64,000 bases of DNA from Paracoccaceae bacterium (GTDB lineage: Bacteria > Pseudomonadota > Alphaproteobacteria > Rhodobacterales > Rhodobacteraceae), in contig JABBAP010000053.1 of NCBI GenBank assembly GCA_018607905.1, forward strand, positions 1 through 64,000. Reading direction: 5' to 3'. The position numbers and the translations under genes are program-made. Below are positions 45,657-54,441 of the stretch, in pieces. The notes below the pieces were generated by a model, which saw only the letters and a list, made by a program, of their open reading frames with translations, searched no databases and was not told where the DNA came from. How positions within the stretch are numbered: the stretch's first letter is position 1; each line of letters begins with the position of its first letter.

Positions 45657-47332
45657 TTGAACCACACGTCGATAAGATCCCGCTGCGCCCGCCATCCCAA
45701 GTGATGAAACTGTCGCGCATGGGGTCTGCGCACGCGCATCGCCTGTCGTTTATGCGCATCCTGATGCGGCGCATGCAGCGCGAAAATTGGCGCGTTGAAG
45801 CGACTGAATTTGAAATTGACGGCAACGGCGTCGGCCACGCGGTGTACACGGCACACACGCCAACACGGGCCTATTCGCTGGTGGCCTTTGCCCATGATCT
45901 GCCCGCTGATCTGCGCTCTGATCGTGTGATAGCAGAGGCATGGGATTGCACATTCACGTTGTTTGACGGCATCCCAACACCAAAAGACATCGAAAGACTG
46001 TCACAAAACGTACCTTTCCAAGAAGCAGGGCGTATTTCCCAATCAGAATTGTCCCTGTCGCGCGCCAACCGTTCTGTCCGCCTGTGGGCGCATGTGGTGG
46101 ATCGATTGGCTGCAGGCGAACAGCCAGATCCGCAACAGGTAAGCGACGTTGGTTATCTCATGCGCACAACTGCCGTTTATGGCTCTGGCAAATTCGGCGC
46201 AGCAGATCGCCAAGACATCGCGGATCGCCCCGAATTCACCGCGCCGTTCCAATCAGAAATGCTGTCGGTTTACTTGACCCGCACCTTTGTGATGGACCTA
46301 GTCGAACACATGGCCCGCGCCAAAGGCGGCGATGCAGCCGTACCCATCGCGCCCGCAATGCGCCGGCAATTTGGCATCGGTAATTCAACCGGCCTCGGCA
46401 TGGCGCCGTTTATTCTGAACCACCCGATCTTGCTGAACAACTGGGTGGCCTCAAAAGAGGAGGCCCTGTCGCGAGTACGCACGCTCAAATCCTTCACACC
46501 AAACGACCAATCGCGTTTTGGCGATCTTGTGCAGCGTGCCGATCTAAACTGGCAGCTTTGGCATTCAGAACATCCATTACAAATCATCAAACTTGCAGAT
46601 TTGCGCGCGGACCTTGACGCGTTGCAAACCTTTCTTTCTGCTGGCGAAATTGTGTCTTGGGATGCGATTTTTTGCTGGGCCGAGGCGCATTTATCCGAAG
46701 AAGGCTGCGAACTTGTCGTGTCCCTTTTGATCGAATGCCACCCCGAATTTGTGGACGAATTATCTGATTGCATGTCCGCCGATGAATCCCTTGATTTTCG
46801 CATCAAAGGAGAGGTCAAATCCGGCGATGTTTTGGCCCAAATTGAGCAGATTTACGGCTGGGCCGAAACCCTCGACTGGGATGAAAATAACCACACCGCG
46901 CGGGTCTGGTATGTGTCCGAGGAAAAGCTGGAACCCCGTTTGGGCGAACGCTACGACGAAGATGACATTGCAGAATACGAACAACCGCTCAGCCCGCTGC
47001 GCGATGTGTTTCGTTTTGCGCAATGCCTTGAAACAAAAGATCAAAACACCACAATCGCCGAGGTTCTGCTAACCCATCCAGAACACCGACATGCCGCGCG
47101 ACGTGTGCAAATTGCCGCGAAATATCCCTACGCCGAAATTCGCGACAACACGATTTGCGCGCAAATGCTGCCCATCGACATGCTGCGTTTCAAACTGTCA
47201 TTTTTTGGCGCAAAACACTTTGATCCGCGATCCGATCGCTGGGTGCGGATCAACATGTTTGCGGGCGCGCCCTACCCCCAAGATTTGGCCACAGCGGCCG
47301 ACGATTGGTTCTTTCCTGCGTTGCCAACATGA
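45653..47332 (+). CDS. conserved protein of unknown function (559 aa)
   Basis: 559 residues from the ATG at 45653, which overlaps the dipeptidase stop by 4 bases. I do not recognise the family. Soluble, no signal or membrane segment; basic N-terminus (HRLSFMRILMRRMQRENW), then FDGIPTPKDIERLSQ, FQEAGRISQSELSLSRANRS, GMAPFILNHPILLNNWV and an acidic C-terminal third with FRFAQCLETKDQ and DMLRFKLSFFGAKHFDPRSD. The stop overlaps the next ATG in the same way. It is probably an enzyme or assembly factor working with the dipeptidase-like and DUF3726 proteins. Confidence 0.82.
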   Translation: MIEPHVDKIPLRPPSQVMKLSRMGSAHAHRLSFMRILMRRMQRENWRVEATEFEIDGNGVGHAVYTAHTPTRAYSLVAFAHDLPADLRSDRVIAEAWDCTFTLFDGIPTPKDIERLSQNVPFQEAGRISQSELSLSRANRSVRLWAHVVDRLAAGEQPDPQQVSDVGYLMRTTAVYGSGKFGAADRQDIADRPEFTAPFQSEMLSVYLTRTFVMDLVEHMARAKGGDAAVPIAPAMRRQFGIGNSTGLGMAPFILNHPILLNNWVASKEEALSRVRTLKSFTPNDQSRFGDLVQRADLNWQLWHSEHPLQIIKLADLRADLDALQTFLSAGEIVSWDAIFCWAEAHLSEEGCELVVSLLIECHPEFVDELSDCMSADESLDFRIKGEVKSGDVLAQIEQIYGWAETLDWDENNHTARVWYVSEEKLEPRLGERYDEDDIAEYEQPLSPLRDVFRFAQCLETKDQNTTIAEVLLTHPEHRHAARRVQIAAKYPYAEIRDNTICAQMLPIDMLRFKLSFFGAKHFDPRSDRWVRINMFAGAPYPQDLATAADDWFFPALPT

Positions 47333-47892
47333 TCCCGTCGCTAAGCGAAATAACCGCCACAGGGCGCAAGGCCGCAAAAGGCGCTGGCTACAGCTGGGGC
47401 TTGGCGGATGAAGCGGGCCGCGCAACCGCGTGGCTCTGGGAACACGGCATCGACGGCATCACCGCACTCGCAGATGTTCTAGACGCGCGATCCCCCCAAA
47501 CATGCCCGATCTACATCGGCACCCGCCTGTGCGACGCGCCCCCGAGCGACCCAGTGACCTTTGAAAACGTCCACAGCCCAATCCTGTTGCTGTCTTTCGC
47601 AGCAGAATTATCGAAAATCACACAAGACACCTATCAACTGACCTTTGCACAGGGCGTGTTTTCAACAACCCCCAAAGCGATGTTTTGCGCGTACCTCGCA
47701 ACAAATACCCAAGCATCAGCAGAGTTTTCGCGCGGCCCCGTTTCAGGCGAACAGTTGGCCCCAGCCCCGCGCCGCGAAGCCCCAGCACAGGCTTGGGCGC
47801 GCCTTGGTGCTTGGGAACATAAAACCTATGCCCCAGCAACGGAAGCATCCCGCTTGGCTGGCGCGGGCGCTGGATTGTCAGATAACGACTAG
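47329..47892 (+). CDS. DUF3726 domain-containing protein
   Basis: 187 residues from the ATG at 47329, overlapping the previous stop (ATGA). Begins MIPSLSEITATGRKAAKGAGYSWG; the KAAxGAGxxWGLAEEAG-type opening and LLSFAAELSK are DUF3726 features. No signal or membrane segment. Family function unknown. Third gene of the dipeptidase operon; 109 bases separate it from the desaturase. Confidence 0.85.
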   Translation: MIPSLSEITATGRKAAKGAGYSWGLADEAGRATAWLWEHGIDGITALADVLDARSPQTCPIYIGTRLCDAPPSDPVTFENVHSPILLLSFAAELSKITQDTYQLTFAQGVFSTTPKAMFCAYLATNTQASAEFSRGPVSGEQLAPAPRREAPAQAWARLGAWEHKTYAPATEASRLAGAGAGLSDND

Positions 47893-48001
47893 GATTGGCA
47901 GTTTTCGTCGTGAAACTGGTTGCCCGAAGGTCAGATATCGCGTTCTTTACCCCTATGCGAAACGCTGAATTCATCCGTTCGCATATTTAGAAAGACATGA
48001 T

Positions 48002-48913
48002 GTGACCACCTCGAACCTTCGAATTGAATGGCCGACCCTTGCCCTTATTGTTGCAACTTATGCTGCTTGGTTTGGCGCGGGCGCGGTTTTGTATCCCTAC
48101 TCCGCAGCCCTCGCGCTGATCGCCATGGCGGTGATTAACGCGCTGCATTCATCCCTCGTGCACGAAATAATCCACGGCCATCCAACGCGAAATGCCCGCA
48201 TTAACGAAGCGTTGGTTTTCGCAAACCCGGGCCTGATCTGGCCCTTCAGACGATACCGCAAAATGCACCTAAATCATCACGCCGATGAACGCCTGACTGA
48301 CCCGTTTGATGATCCAGAAAGCTATTACCGTGCGATGTATTTATACGACGGTTTTCCGACTTGGTTCAAAAAACTTCTGGCCCTGTCGAACACGCTTATC
48401 GGGCGTTTAATCCTTGGGCCACCGCTGTCAACTTTTGCCCTGATCATGGCCGACGGAGCCGCCATTTTACGGGGCGAAAAACCAGTGATCCGCGCATGGG
48501 CGCTGCATGCGTTCGGGCTGATCCCGATTGTGTTTTGCATCACGCAAATCTTTCAAATTCCGCTTTGGGTTTATGTTATCACTGCCAGTTATGGCGGCGC
48601 TGCGATTATCTCTCTGCGAACTTTCGCCGAGCATCAATGGCACGAAACACCCGAAGGCCGCACCATCGTTGTGGAACGATCACCGTTAAGTTTTCTATTC
48701 CTAAACAACAACTTGCACCTTGTTCACCATCAAAACCCCACAATGCCTTGGTACGACCTACCCGCGCTTTATGCCCAAGACCGTGACAAGTGGCATCGCC
48801 TGAATGACGGGTATATTTACCCCAACTACTGGAAGTTATTTCGATCTTATGCTTTGATAGCCAAAGAACCTGTCGTCCACCCGGCTTGGCACCGGAGCAA
48901 GGAGACCGAGTGA
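48002..48913 (+). CDS. fatty acid desaturase family protein (diiron membrane enzyme)
   Basis: 303 residues starting with GTG at 48002. All three histidine boxes are present: HEIIHGHP (about 55-62), HLNHH (about 90-94) and LHLVHHQNP (about 238-246), between four or so membrane helices. Members desaturate or hydroxylate acyl chains, carotenoids or other hydrophobic substrates. Its stop overlaps the next start (GTGA). Its place in an operon with a dipeptidase-like protein and a PhnD-like protein suggests a specialised substrate rather than bulk membrane lipid. Confidence 0.88.
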   Translation: MTTSNLRIEWPTLALIVATYAAWFGAGAVLYPYSAALALIAMAVINALHSSLVHEIIHGHPTRNARINEALVFANPGLIWPFRRYRKMHLNHHADERLTDPFDDPESYYRAMYLYDGFPTWFKKLLALSNTLIGRLILGPPLSTFALIMADGAAILRGEKPVIRAWALHAFGLIPIVFCITQIFQIPLWVYVITASYGGAAIISLRTFAEHQWHETPEGRTIVVERSPLSFLFLNNNLHLVHHQNPTMPWYDLPALYAQDRDKWHRLNDGYIYPNYWKLFRSYALIAKEPVVHPAWHRSKETE

Positions 48914-49644
48914 CCCGTTACCGCGCTGCATTACCGATGTACGACCTACCCGAATTACGGGAGGAAACCACTGGCTATTGGGCCCAAATCCTGTTGGGTT
49001 TGAAATCCCGTGGCGCAGAGCCATTGGTCGATTTTTATCACCCCAAAACGGACGATGAAACGGACGCGCTGTTGCGCCATCCCCGCTTGTTATTATCGCA
49101 AACCTGTTGGGGGCCAATTTCGTGCGGTGTTGCGCCCGAATTGCACATTCTCGCGCAGCCAGATTTCTCACCCTTTGCAGGTGGAATCGGCCCGCTCTAT
49201 CGCTCTGCCATCATTGCCACGGGGCGTGGCCCAAACCTTACGCCACCAAAAACAGGCGACGCAAACTTGCCCGTCGAGGCCATGATAGGCAAACGATTGG
49301 CCTTTAACGACCGCGTGTCCTTATCTGGATATCTGGGCGTGACCGCCGACATGACAGCCGCAATAGGCAACCGCAAAGCATTCTACAGCCAAGCCTTGCA
49401 TTCAGGCGGCCACCGTCATTCCGTGCAAATGGTTGCGGATGGCGTCGCAGACATCGCGGCCATCGATTGTAAAACGTGGGATTTGGTGCAACGCTTTGAT
49501 GATGCGGCCAAAAATGTGCGTGTGATCGGTTGGACCCAAGCGCGCAAAGGCTTGCCATTGGTGTGCAGCCCGACGCTGGATGACACGCTGAAATCCATTC
49601 TGACAGACACGTTGCTAGACCTCGGCGCGCACCCCGCCACCTAG
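48910..49644 (+). CDS. PhnD-like (phosphate/phosphonate-type) substrate-binding protein without signal peptide
   Basis: 244 residues from the GTG at 48910, overlapping the desaturase stop. ALPMYDLPELREETTGYW is a family start, followed by LLSQTCWGPISCGVAPELHIL, KRLAFNDRVSLSGYLGV and SVQMVADGVADIAAIDCKTWDLV, the PhnD/THI5-type binding fold. No export signal is visible and no ABC permease or ATPase is adjacent, so it is likely a cytosolic binding or sensor protein, or an orphan component. Last gene of the operon. Confidence 0.85.
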   Translation: MTRYRAALPMYDLPELREETTGYWAQILLGLKSRGAEPLVDFYHPKTDDETDALLRHPRLLLSQTCWGPISCGVAPELHILAQPDFSPFAGGIGPLYRSAIIATGRGPNLTPPKTGDANLPVEAMIGKRLAFNDRVSLSGYLGVTADMTAAIGNRKAFYSQALHSGGHRHSVQMVADGVADIAAIDCKTWDLVQRFDDAAKNVRVIGWTQARKGLPLVCSPTLDDTLKSILTDTLLDLGAHPAT

Positions 49645-49651
49645 CTCATTT

Positions 49652-50134
49652 TTACAAAATACGCAGGCAGGTTGTTGATCCCGTCGCGTATAATTTGCCG
49701 TCTTCCAAACCGCGTAATTCAACATCTGCTACCCCCGTCGTGCGCCCGACGTGGCCTGCTACACTTACGGCTTCTACCTCCATGCCCTCTGGCACGGGGC
49801 GCACGATATTTATCTTATATTCCAACGTGGTATAGCTTTGCCCCTTGCCCGTTTTGGACATGATCGCACAGGCCATCGCGCTGTCTAATATCGCGCCGTA
49901 CCAGCCGCCGTGCGTTGTTCCCATCGGGTTCGCGGATTCGAATTTTGGAATACCACGAAACACGGCGCGCCCATTTTCAACACTTTCCAAACGGAAATTC
50001 ATCAATCCCGCAATCGGGGGTGCCGCAACCTCGCCTGTTAGGGTTTTTTGCAGATATTCCAGCCCCGTCCATTCCGCTACATCGGCGTGTTTGGGGAAAT
50101 CCGCGGGGGAAAGGGCAGGTTTCAGATCGCGCAT
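49652..50134 (-). CDS. PaaI-family acyl-CoA thioesterase (hotdog fold)
   Basis: 160 residues from the ATG at 50134, which has GGAG upstream. Hotdog core: RAVFRGIPKFESANPMGTTHGGWYGAILDSAMA with the THGG motif common to PaaI thioesterases, then VEAVSVAGHVGRTTGVADVEL and the TGSTTC end. It hydrolyses small acyl-CoA thioesters. Convergent with the PhnD-like gene (7-base gap), and 63 bases downstream of metF. Confidence 0.88.
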   Translation of the reverse strand: MRDLKPALSPADFPKHADVAEWTGLEYLQKTLTGEVAAPPIAGLMNFRLESVENGRAVFRGIPKFESANPMGTTHGGWYGAILDSAMACAIMSKTGKGQSYTTLEYKINIVRPVPEGMEVEAVSVAGHVGRTTGVADVELRGLEDGKLYATGSTTCLRIL

Positions 50135-50197
50135 GTGTTTGCTCCGGCAAATATTCTTTGCCAAAGCCTACGTCCAAGCATCCCCTACCTTCAAGCG

Positions 50198-51070
50198 TTA
50201 CGCGCTCGCTTGCAGTGCCAAGTGACGCGGCGTTCTGCCAAGCGCACGGCACACATCAGCGGTAAGGTTCGGATCATTCAGCGTGTAAAAATGCAATCCG
50301 CTCACGCCCTCATTCAGCAAATCATCACAGGTTTCCGCGCATAACGCCGTTGCAAACAACCGTTCTGTGTCCGATGCCCTTGCATGGCGAAACCCCTCTT
50401 CCAGCCAGCTCGGAATTGGAATCGCGCAGGCATTTGCAAATTTGCGGGTCTTTTGCCAATCCTCGATCGGCAACACACCGGGTACAATTTCTTGCGTTAT
50501 CCCAGCAGCGGCACATTTATCGCGAAACCGCAGGAAATCATCCTTTTCAAAAAAGAACTGCGTGATCGCGCGATCCGCCCCCGCATCAAACTTTGCCTTC
50601 AAATGATCGATGTCAGATGTGTCAGACACCGCATCGGGGTGGCGATTGGGATAGGCGGCAACCGTTACATCGAAATCGCCCAGTGCTTTTAACGCGGTAA
50701 TCAGCTCGATTGCCCCTGCAAACCCATCCGCCTGCGCCACAAACTCACCGTTTGGCCCCGTTCCGTCCCCGCGCAGCGCAACAATGCGTTTCACACCCTT
50801 TGCCGCATACGCCCGCGCAACCGACAGCGTTTCGTCTTTCGACGCATCAACGCAGGTCAAATGCCCCGCAACAGGCACACCATAATTTTGCGAAATCACG
50901 CTAGCCGCCGAACAGGTCAGATCGCGCGTCGATCCACCCGCGCCATAGGTGATCGACATGAAATCGGGCGAAAACACCTGCAGCGTTTCAACGGCATTCC
51001 AAAGCCGAAAACTGCCATCAAGCGATTTTGGCGGGAAGAATTCAAAGGACAGATCGAATGTGCGGGTCAT
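50198..51070 (-). CDS. metF: methylenetetrahydrofolate reductase
   Basis: 290 residues, FAD-dependent beta/alpha barrel: LSFEFFPPKS (Glu catalytic), ITYGAGGSTRD, HLTCVDASKDE, RIVALRGDG, YPNRHPDAVSD, ITQFFFEKDDFL and PGVLPIEDW. It reduces 5,10-methylene-THF to 5-methyl-THF for methionine synthesis. Divergent from the MetR-like regulator 108 bases away, with a TGAA-N5-TTCA site between them. Confidence 0.95.
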   Translation of the reverse strand: MTRTFDLSFEFFPPKSLDGSFRLWNAVETLQVFSPDFMSITYGAGGSTRDLTCSAASVISQNYGVPVAGHLTCVDASKDETLSVARAYAAKGVKRIVALRGDGTGPNGEFVAQADGFAGAIELITALKALGDFDVTVAAYPNRHPDAVSDTSDIDHLKAKFDAGADRAITQFFFEKDDFLRFRDKCAAAGITQEIVPGVLPIEDWQKTRKFANACAIPIPSWLEEGFRHARASDTERLFATALCAETCDDLLNEGVSGLHFYTLNDPNLTADVCRALGRTPRHLALQASA

Positions 51071-51120
51071 GATAACTCTCTTTTTTGAAGCTCACCCCCT
51101 TATGCCCGCTCAATCGAACT

Positions 51121-51133
51121 TGAAGCAAATTCA
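51121..51133. promoter_or_regulatory. MetR-type operator between metF and metR
   Basis: TGAAGCAAATTCA fits the MetR consensus TGAA-N5-TTCA exactly. It lies 50 bases before metF and 45 bases before the metR ATG, the expected shared position. Confidence 0.68.
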
Positions 51134-51178
51134 TATTTCTAATAATAATAACGCGAATGATTCATATTGAGGCATGCC

Positions 51179-52075
51179 ATGTATCTCGAATTTCGACACT
51201 TACGTTCCATTCGTGCGATCCACCAGCAGGGTGGCCTTGCCCGCGCAGCAGAGGTGTTGAACGTCACGCAATCCGCATTATCGCATCAAATCAAAGCATT
51301 GGAAGAACAGGTCGGAATGGAGCTGTTTTTGCGTCGTTCCAAACCCCTGAAATTATCGAAAGCTGGGCATAAGCTGTTGCAATTAGCTGAAAAAGTTCTG
51401 CCACAGATAGATTTACTCGAAACTGATTTCGCCGATCTGATCGCTGGCAAAGCAGGCCGCATGCACATCGCAATCGAATGCCACGCCTGTTTCGAATGGC
51501 TGTTCCCCGTGCTCGAAGAATTCCGCAAAGGCTGGCCAAATGTCGACGTAGATATCCGCCCGGGCCTCGCTTTTGATGCCCTGCCCGCTTTGCAACGCGA
51601 AGAGGTTGATTTGGTGGTTTCTGCTGATCCGGAAGAACTAGACGGTGTCGAATTCATCCCATTGCTCGATTACGAACCCACCTTTGTTTGTGCCCGCACG
51701 CACCCGCTGGCCAAAAAACCCTTCATCGAGGCCGAGGATTTTCGCAATGAAGCCCTGATCACATATCCTGTCGACAAAACCCGTCTTGATGTGTTTTCCG
51801 AACTGCTCACCCCTGCCCGTGTTGAACCAAAATCCTTGCGCCAAGTGGAACTAACGGCGGTGATTATGCTGCTGGTCGCATCAGGGCGTGGTGTCAGCGT
51901 CTTGCCCGATTGGGTGATCGCCGAGGAAAAATACGGCCATGATTTTGTCGCCAAAAAGCTGACCAAAAAGGGCCTAACCCGCCGCCTGTACGCTGCCATC
52001 CGCACCAGCGAAGTGGACAACGGATACATGCGTGATTTCGTTACAATCACGCGGGATCGTCAACCAAACACCTAA
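51179..52075 (+). CDS. metR: LysR-family regulator, probable MetR
   Basis: 298 residues from the ATG at 51179. Helix-turn-helix GGLARAAEVLNVTQSALSHQIKALE (residues about 18-42) and the substrate domain with MHIAIECHACFEWLFPVL, which is MetR-like (homocysteine-responsive activator), plus RGVSVLPDWV. It is divergent from metF, and a MetR box lies between. An upstream TTG in frame is unnecessary. It likely activates metF; other met genes are outside the window. Confidence 0.88.
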   Translation: MYLEFRHLRSIRAIHQQGGLARAAEVLNVTQSALSHQIKALEEQVGMELFLRRSKPLKLSKAGHKLLQLAEKVLPQIDLLETDFADLIAGKAGRMHIAIECHACFEWLFPVLEEFRKGWPNVDVDIRPGLAFDALPALQREEVDLVVSADPEELDGVEFIPLLDYEPTFVCARTHPLAKKPFIEAEDFRNEALITYPVDKTRLDVFSELLTPARVEPKSLRQVELTAVIMLLVASGRGVSVLPDWVIAEEKYGHDFVAKKLTKKGLTRRLYAAIRTSEVDNGYMRDFVTITRDRQPNT

Positions 52076-52141
52076 AATTCCCTTGGCATTGCGCAGCCAG
52101 AGGCATAAAGAGCCGCTAACCCCATCTACAGGACGCCCCTC

Positions 52142-52936
52142 ATGTCGCAAATGTCTGCAAATATTAACATCATGATTAAAGCCGCCCGTCGGGCTGGTCG
52201 CTCCTTGGTGCGCGATTTTGGCGAGGTGGAAAACCTGCAAGTTAGCACCAAAGGCCCGGGTGATTTTGTGTCTAAGGCTGACTTCAAAGCAGAAGAGATG
52301 CTGCAAGAAGACTTGATGGAAGCGCGGCCTAACTATGGATGGTTGGGCGAAGAAAGCTCAGAAATCGCAGGCGAAGACCCGACCCGTCGTTGGATCGTCG
52401 ATCCGCTTGATGGCACCACGAACTTTCTGCACGGTTTGCCGCATTGGGCGATTTCCATCGCGCTGGAACACAAAGGTGAAATCGTCGCCGCTGTTGTTTT
52501 CAATCCAATCGGGGAAGAATTGTTTGCCGCTGAAAAAGGCGCTGGCGCGTGGTTGAATGATCGTCGCATGCGCGTTGCGGGCCGCCGCGACATGAGCGAA
52601 ATGATCTTTTCCACGGGCCTGCCATTTGCGGGCCGTTCAGATTTGCCTGAAACACTGGGTGATTTGGCGCGTATTTTGCCGGGTTGTGCTGGTGTGCGCC
52701 GTTGGGGCGCGGCCTCGCTTGATCTCGCCTACACGGCCGCTGGTCGCTACGATGGGTTCTGGGAACGCAACCTGAAACCATGGGACATAGCTGCGGGCAT
52801 TCTGATCGTAAAAGAAGCAGGCGGGCTTGTTGAAAGCATCGAAACCAAACACGGTAACCCAATTGAGGACGGTTCAATTATCGCCGCACCCAACCAAGTG
52901 TTTGATCGTTTCGCCAAACTTGTGCGCAATGATTAA
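52142..52936 (+). CDS. suhB: inositol monophosphatase family protein (SuhB-like)
   Basis: 264 residues (a second ATG at codon 4, 52151, is also possible). Li+-sensitive phosphatase motifs: GDFVSKADFKAE, WLGEESSE (Glu ligand), WIVDPLDGTTNF and the C-terminal KPWDIAAGILIVKEAGG. It hydrolyses inositol-1-phosphate and related phosphomonoesters, and SuhB homologues also bind RNA polymerase/Nus factors in E. coli. Monocistronic, between metR and ygfZ. Confidence 0.94.
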   Translation: MSQMSANINIMIKAARRAGRSLVRDFGEVENLQVSTKGPGDFVSKADFKAEEMLQEDLMEARPNYGWLGEESSEIAGEDPTRRWIVDPLDGTTNFLHGLPHWAISIALEHKGEIVAAVVFNPIGEELFAAEKGAGAWLNDRRMRVAGRRDMSEMIFSTGLPFAGRSDLPETLGDLARILPGCAGVRRWGAASLDLAYTAAGRYDGFWERNLKPWDIAAGILIVKEAGGLVESIETKHGNPIEDGSIIAAPNQVFDRFAKLVRND

Positions 52937-52945
52937 TCCAGCCGC

Positions 52946-53683
52946 CTAATCTAACCGCGTGACGGTGGCATCGCCTGCCGTCATATCGCCCTTGGCGCGA
53001 TCAAACCGCAAGTATGCAATGCCTTTGCCGCCCGCTTGGGTGAACAATGTGCCGGCTACTTTTCCATCCGCTAGAATGTCTGTGCCAACTGGGGCAGTTC
53101 CGCGAACAGAAACTGTCGCCAGCCCCTTGCGCAATTCCGTCTTGTGCTTCATCCGCGCCGTCACTTCTTGGCCAACATAGCATCCTTTGCGAAAATCAAC
53201 GCCGTTCAGCCGTTCAAATCCACTTTCCAGAATATACGACGCATCCGCGATCAATTCCGCTTCGCTTTCTGGCACGCAGTGTTCCACACGAATTGCATCC
53301 CAATCCACATCATCATTTGCTTGCGGTGCATCCGAAATCATCCGCCACCCCATCGCCACGTGGCGCGGATCAGCAAACGCCCCCGCAGGCGCATCGCCCA
53401 ACCCACGATGAACATGCAATCCGCTGTCAGAAATAACCACATCGGCGCGTAATTTATACATCGTCAAACGCTGCGCCAGTGCGGGCGCGCGCGCGGCGGA
53501 TACGTCCAACAAAATGTCATCGCCATCCGCTGTTTGAAAGAAATCAAACAGATATTTCCCCTGCGGCGTCAAAAGCGCGGTGTACACAAACCCGTCTTTC
53601 ATCCCAGACAGATCATTGGTCACCATATCATTCAAAAATTTATATGTGTCTGATCCAGACAATCGCAAAACACTTCGTTCCAT
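52946..53683 (-). CDS. ygfZ: YgfZ/CAF17 family folate-binding protein (iron-sulfur cluster assembly)
   Basis: 245 residues of the GcvT-like COG0354 family. The hallmark VDFRKGCYVGQEVTARM (K-G-C-Y-x-G-Q-E) is at about 163-179 of the protein, and the start VLRLSGSDTYKFLNDMVTNDL is typical. Binds folate and assists repair or assembly of Fe-S enzymes such as MiaB. Consistent with the Fe-S-rich genes nearby but not operon-linked to them. Convergent with suhB (9-base gap), divergent from the glycosyltransferase. Confidence 0.93.
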   Translation of the reverse strand: MERSVLRLSGSDTYKFLNDMVTNDLSGMKDGFVYTALLTPQGKYLFDFFQTADGDDILLDVSAARAPALAQRLTMYKLRADVVISDSGLHVHRGLGDAPAGAFADPRHVAMGWRMISDAPQANDDVDWDAIRVEHCVPESEAELIADASYILESGFERLNGVDFRKGCYVGQEVTARMKHKTELRKGLATVSVRGTAPVGTDILADGKVAGTLFTQAGGKGIAYLRFDRAKGDMTAGDATVTRLD

Positions 53684-53766
53684 CAGGGAACCTCGCTATC
53701 TCATGCTCGCCCTTGGGCGCTTAACACGGTATGTAAGGCCTGAACCCTTTGAAGGCCAGCGTGACG

Positions 53767-54441
53767 ATGCCCGCACCCCTAACTGTCTTGATCCCGACGC
53801 TGAACGCAGCCGACAGCCTTGGCCCCACTTTGGCCAGCATGTTTGATGGTGTCCAAGACGGATTGATCGCAGAATTGATCTTCGCGGATGGAGGATCAAC
53901 CGATGGCACGGCTGCAATCGCAGATGACATCGGCGCAACGCTGATCACATCAGCCCCGGGTCGTGGCACTCAGCTTGCAACCGCGGCCAAAACGCTCAAA
54001 ACGCCTTGGCTGATGGTGATCCACGCAGATACAGTTCTGTCGCAGGATTGGACGCGCCCCGTACGCGATCACATCAATACATCCCAGAATGCCGCCTATT
54101 TTCGCCTAGCATTCGACAGCACAAAACCTGCCGCTCGTCGAACCGCTGCGTGGGCCAACTTGCGTTCAAAATTGTTCCAACTGCCCTACGGCGATCAGGG
54201 TTTGCTATTGCCAACGGCCCTATACAAAAACGTCGGTGGATATGCTGATATCCCTCTGATGGAAGACGTGAAAATTGTGCGCGCCTTGCGGGGGAAACTT
54301 ACGCAACTTGACGCAACAGCCACAACAAGTGCCGCGAAATATGATGCTGAGGGGTATCTGAAACGGGGCAGTAAAAACCTGCTGACCCTGTCAAAATATC
54401 TGATGGGCGTGTCGCCAGAAACCCTTGTGAAACGGTATTAA
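53767..54441 (+). CDS. glycosyltransferase family 2 (TIGR04283-type)
   Basis: 224 residues from the ATG at 53767; a GTG at 53761 with GAAGG spacing is an alternative. GT-A fold: LTVLIPTLNAADSLGPTL, ELIFADGGSTDGT (DxD-like metal site) and GVSPETLVKRY end. TIGR04283 members are associated with arsenosugar or related polar glycosides; no arsenic genes are seen here. It overlaps the convergent ABC exporter's 3' end by 4 bases. Confidence 0.87.
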   Translation: MPAPLTVLIPTLNAADSLGPTLASMFDGVQDGLIAELIFADGGSTDGTAAIADDIGATLITSAPGRGTQLATAAKTLKTPWLMVIHADTVLSQDWTRPVRDHINTSQNAAYFRLAFDSTKPAARRTAAWANLRSKLFQLPYGDQGLLLPTALYKNVGGYADIPLMEDVKIVRALRGKLTQLDATATTSAAKYDAEGYLKRGSKNLLTLSKYLMGVSPETLVKRY

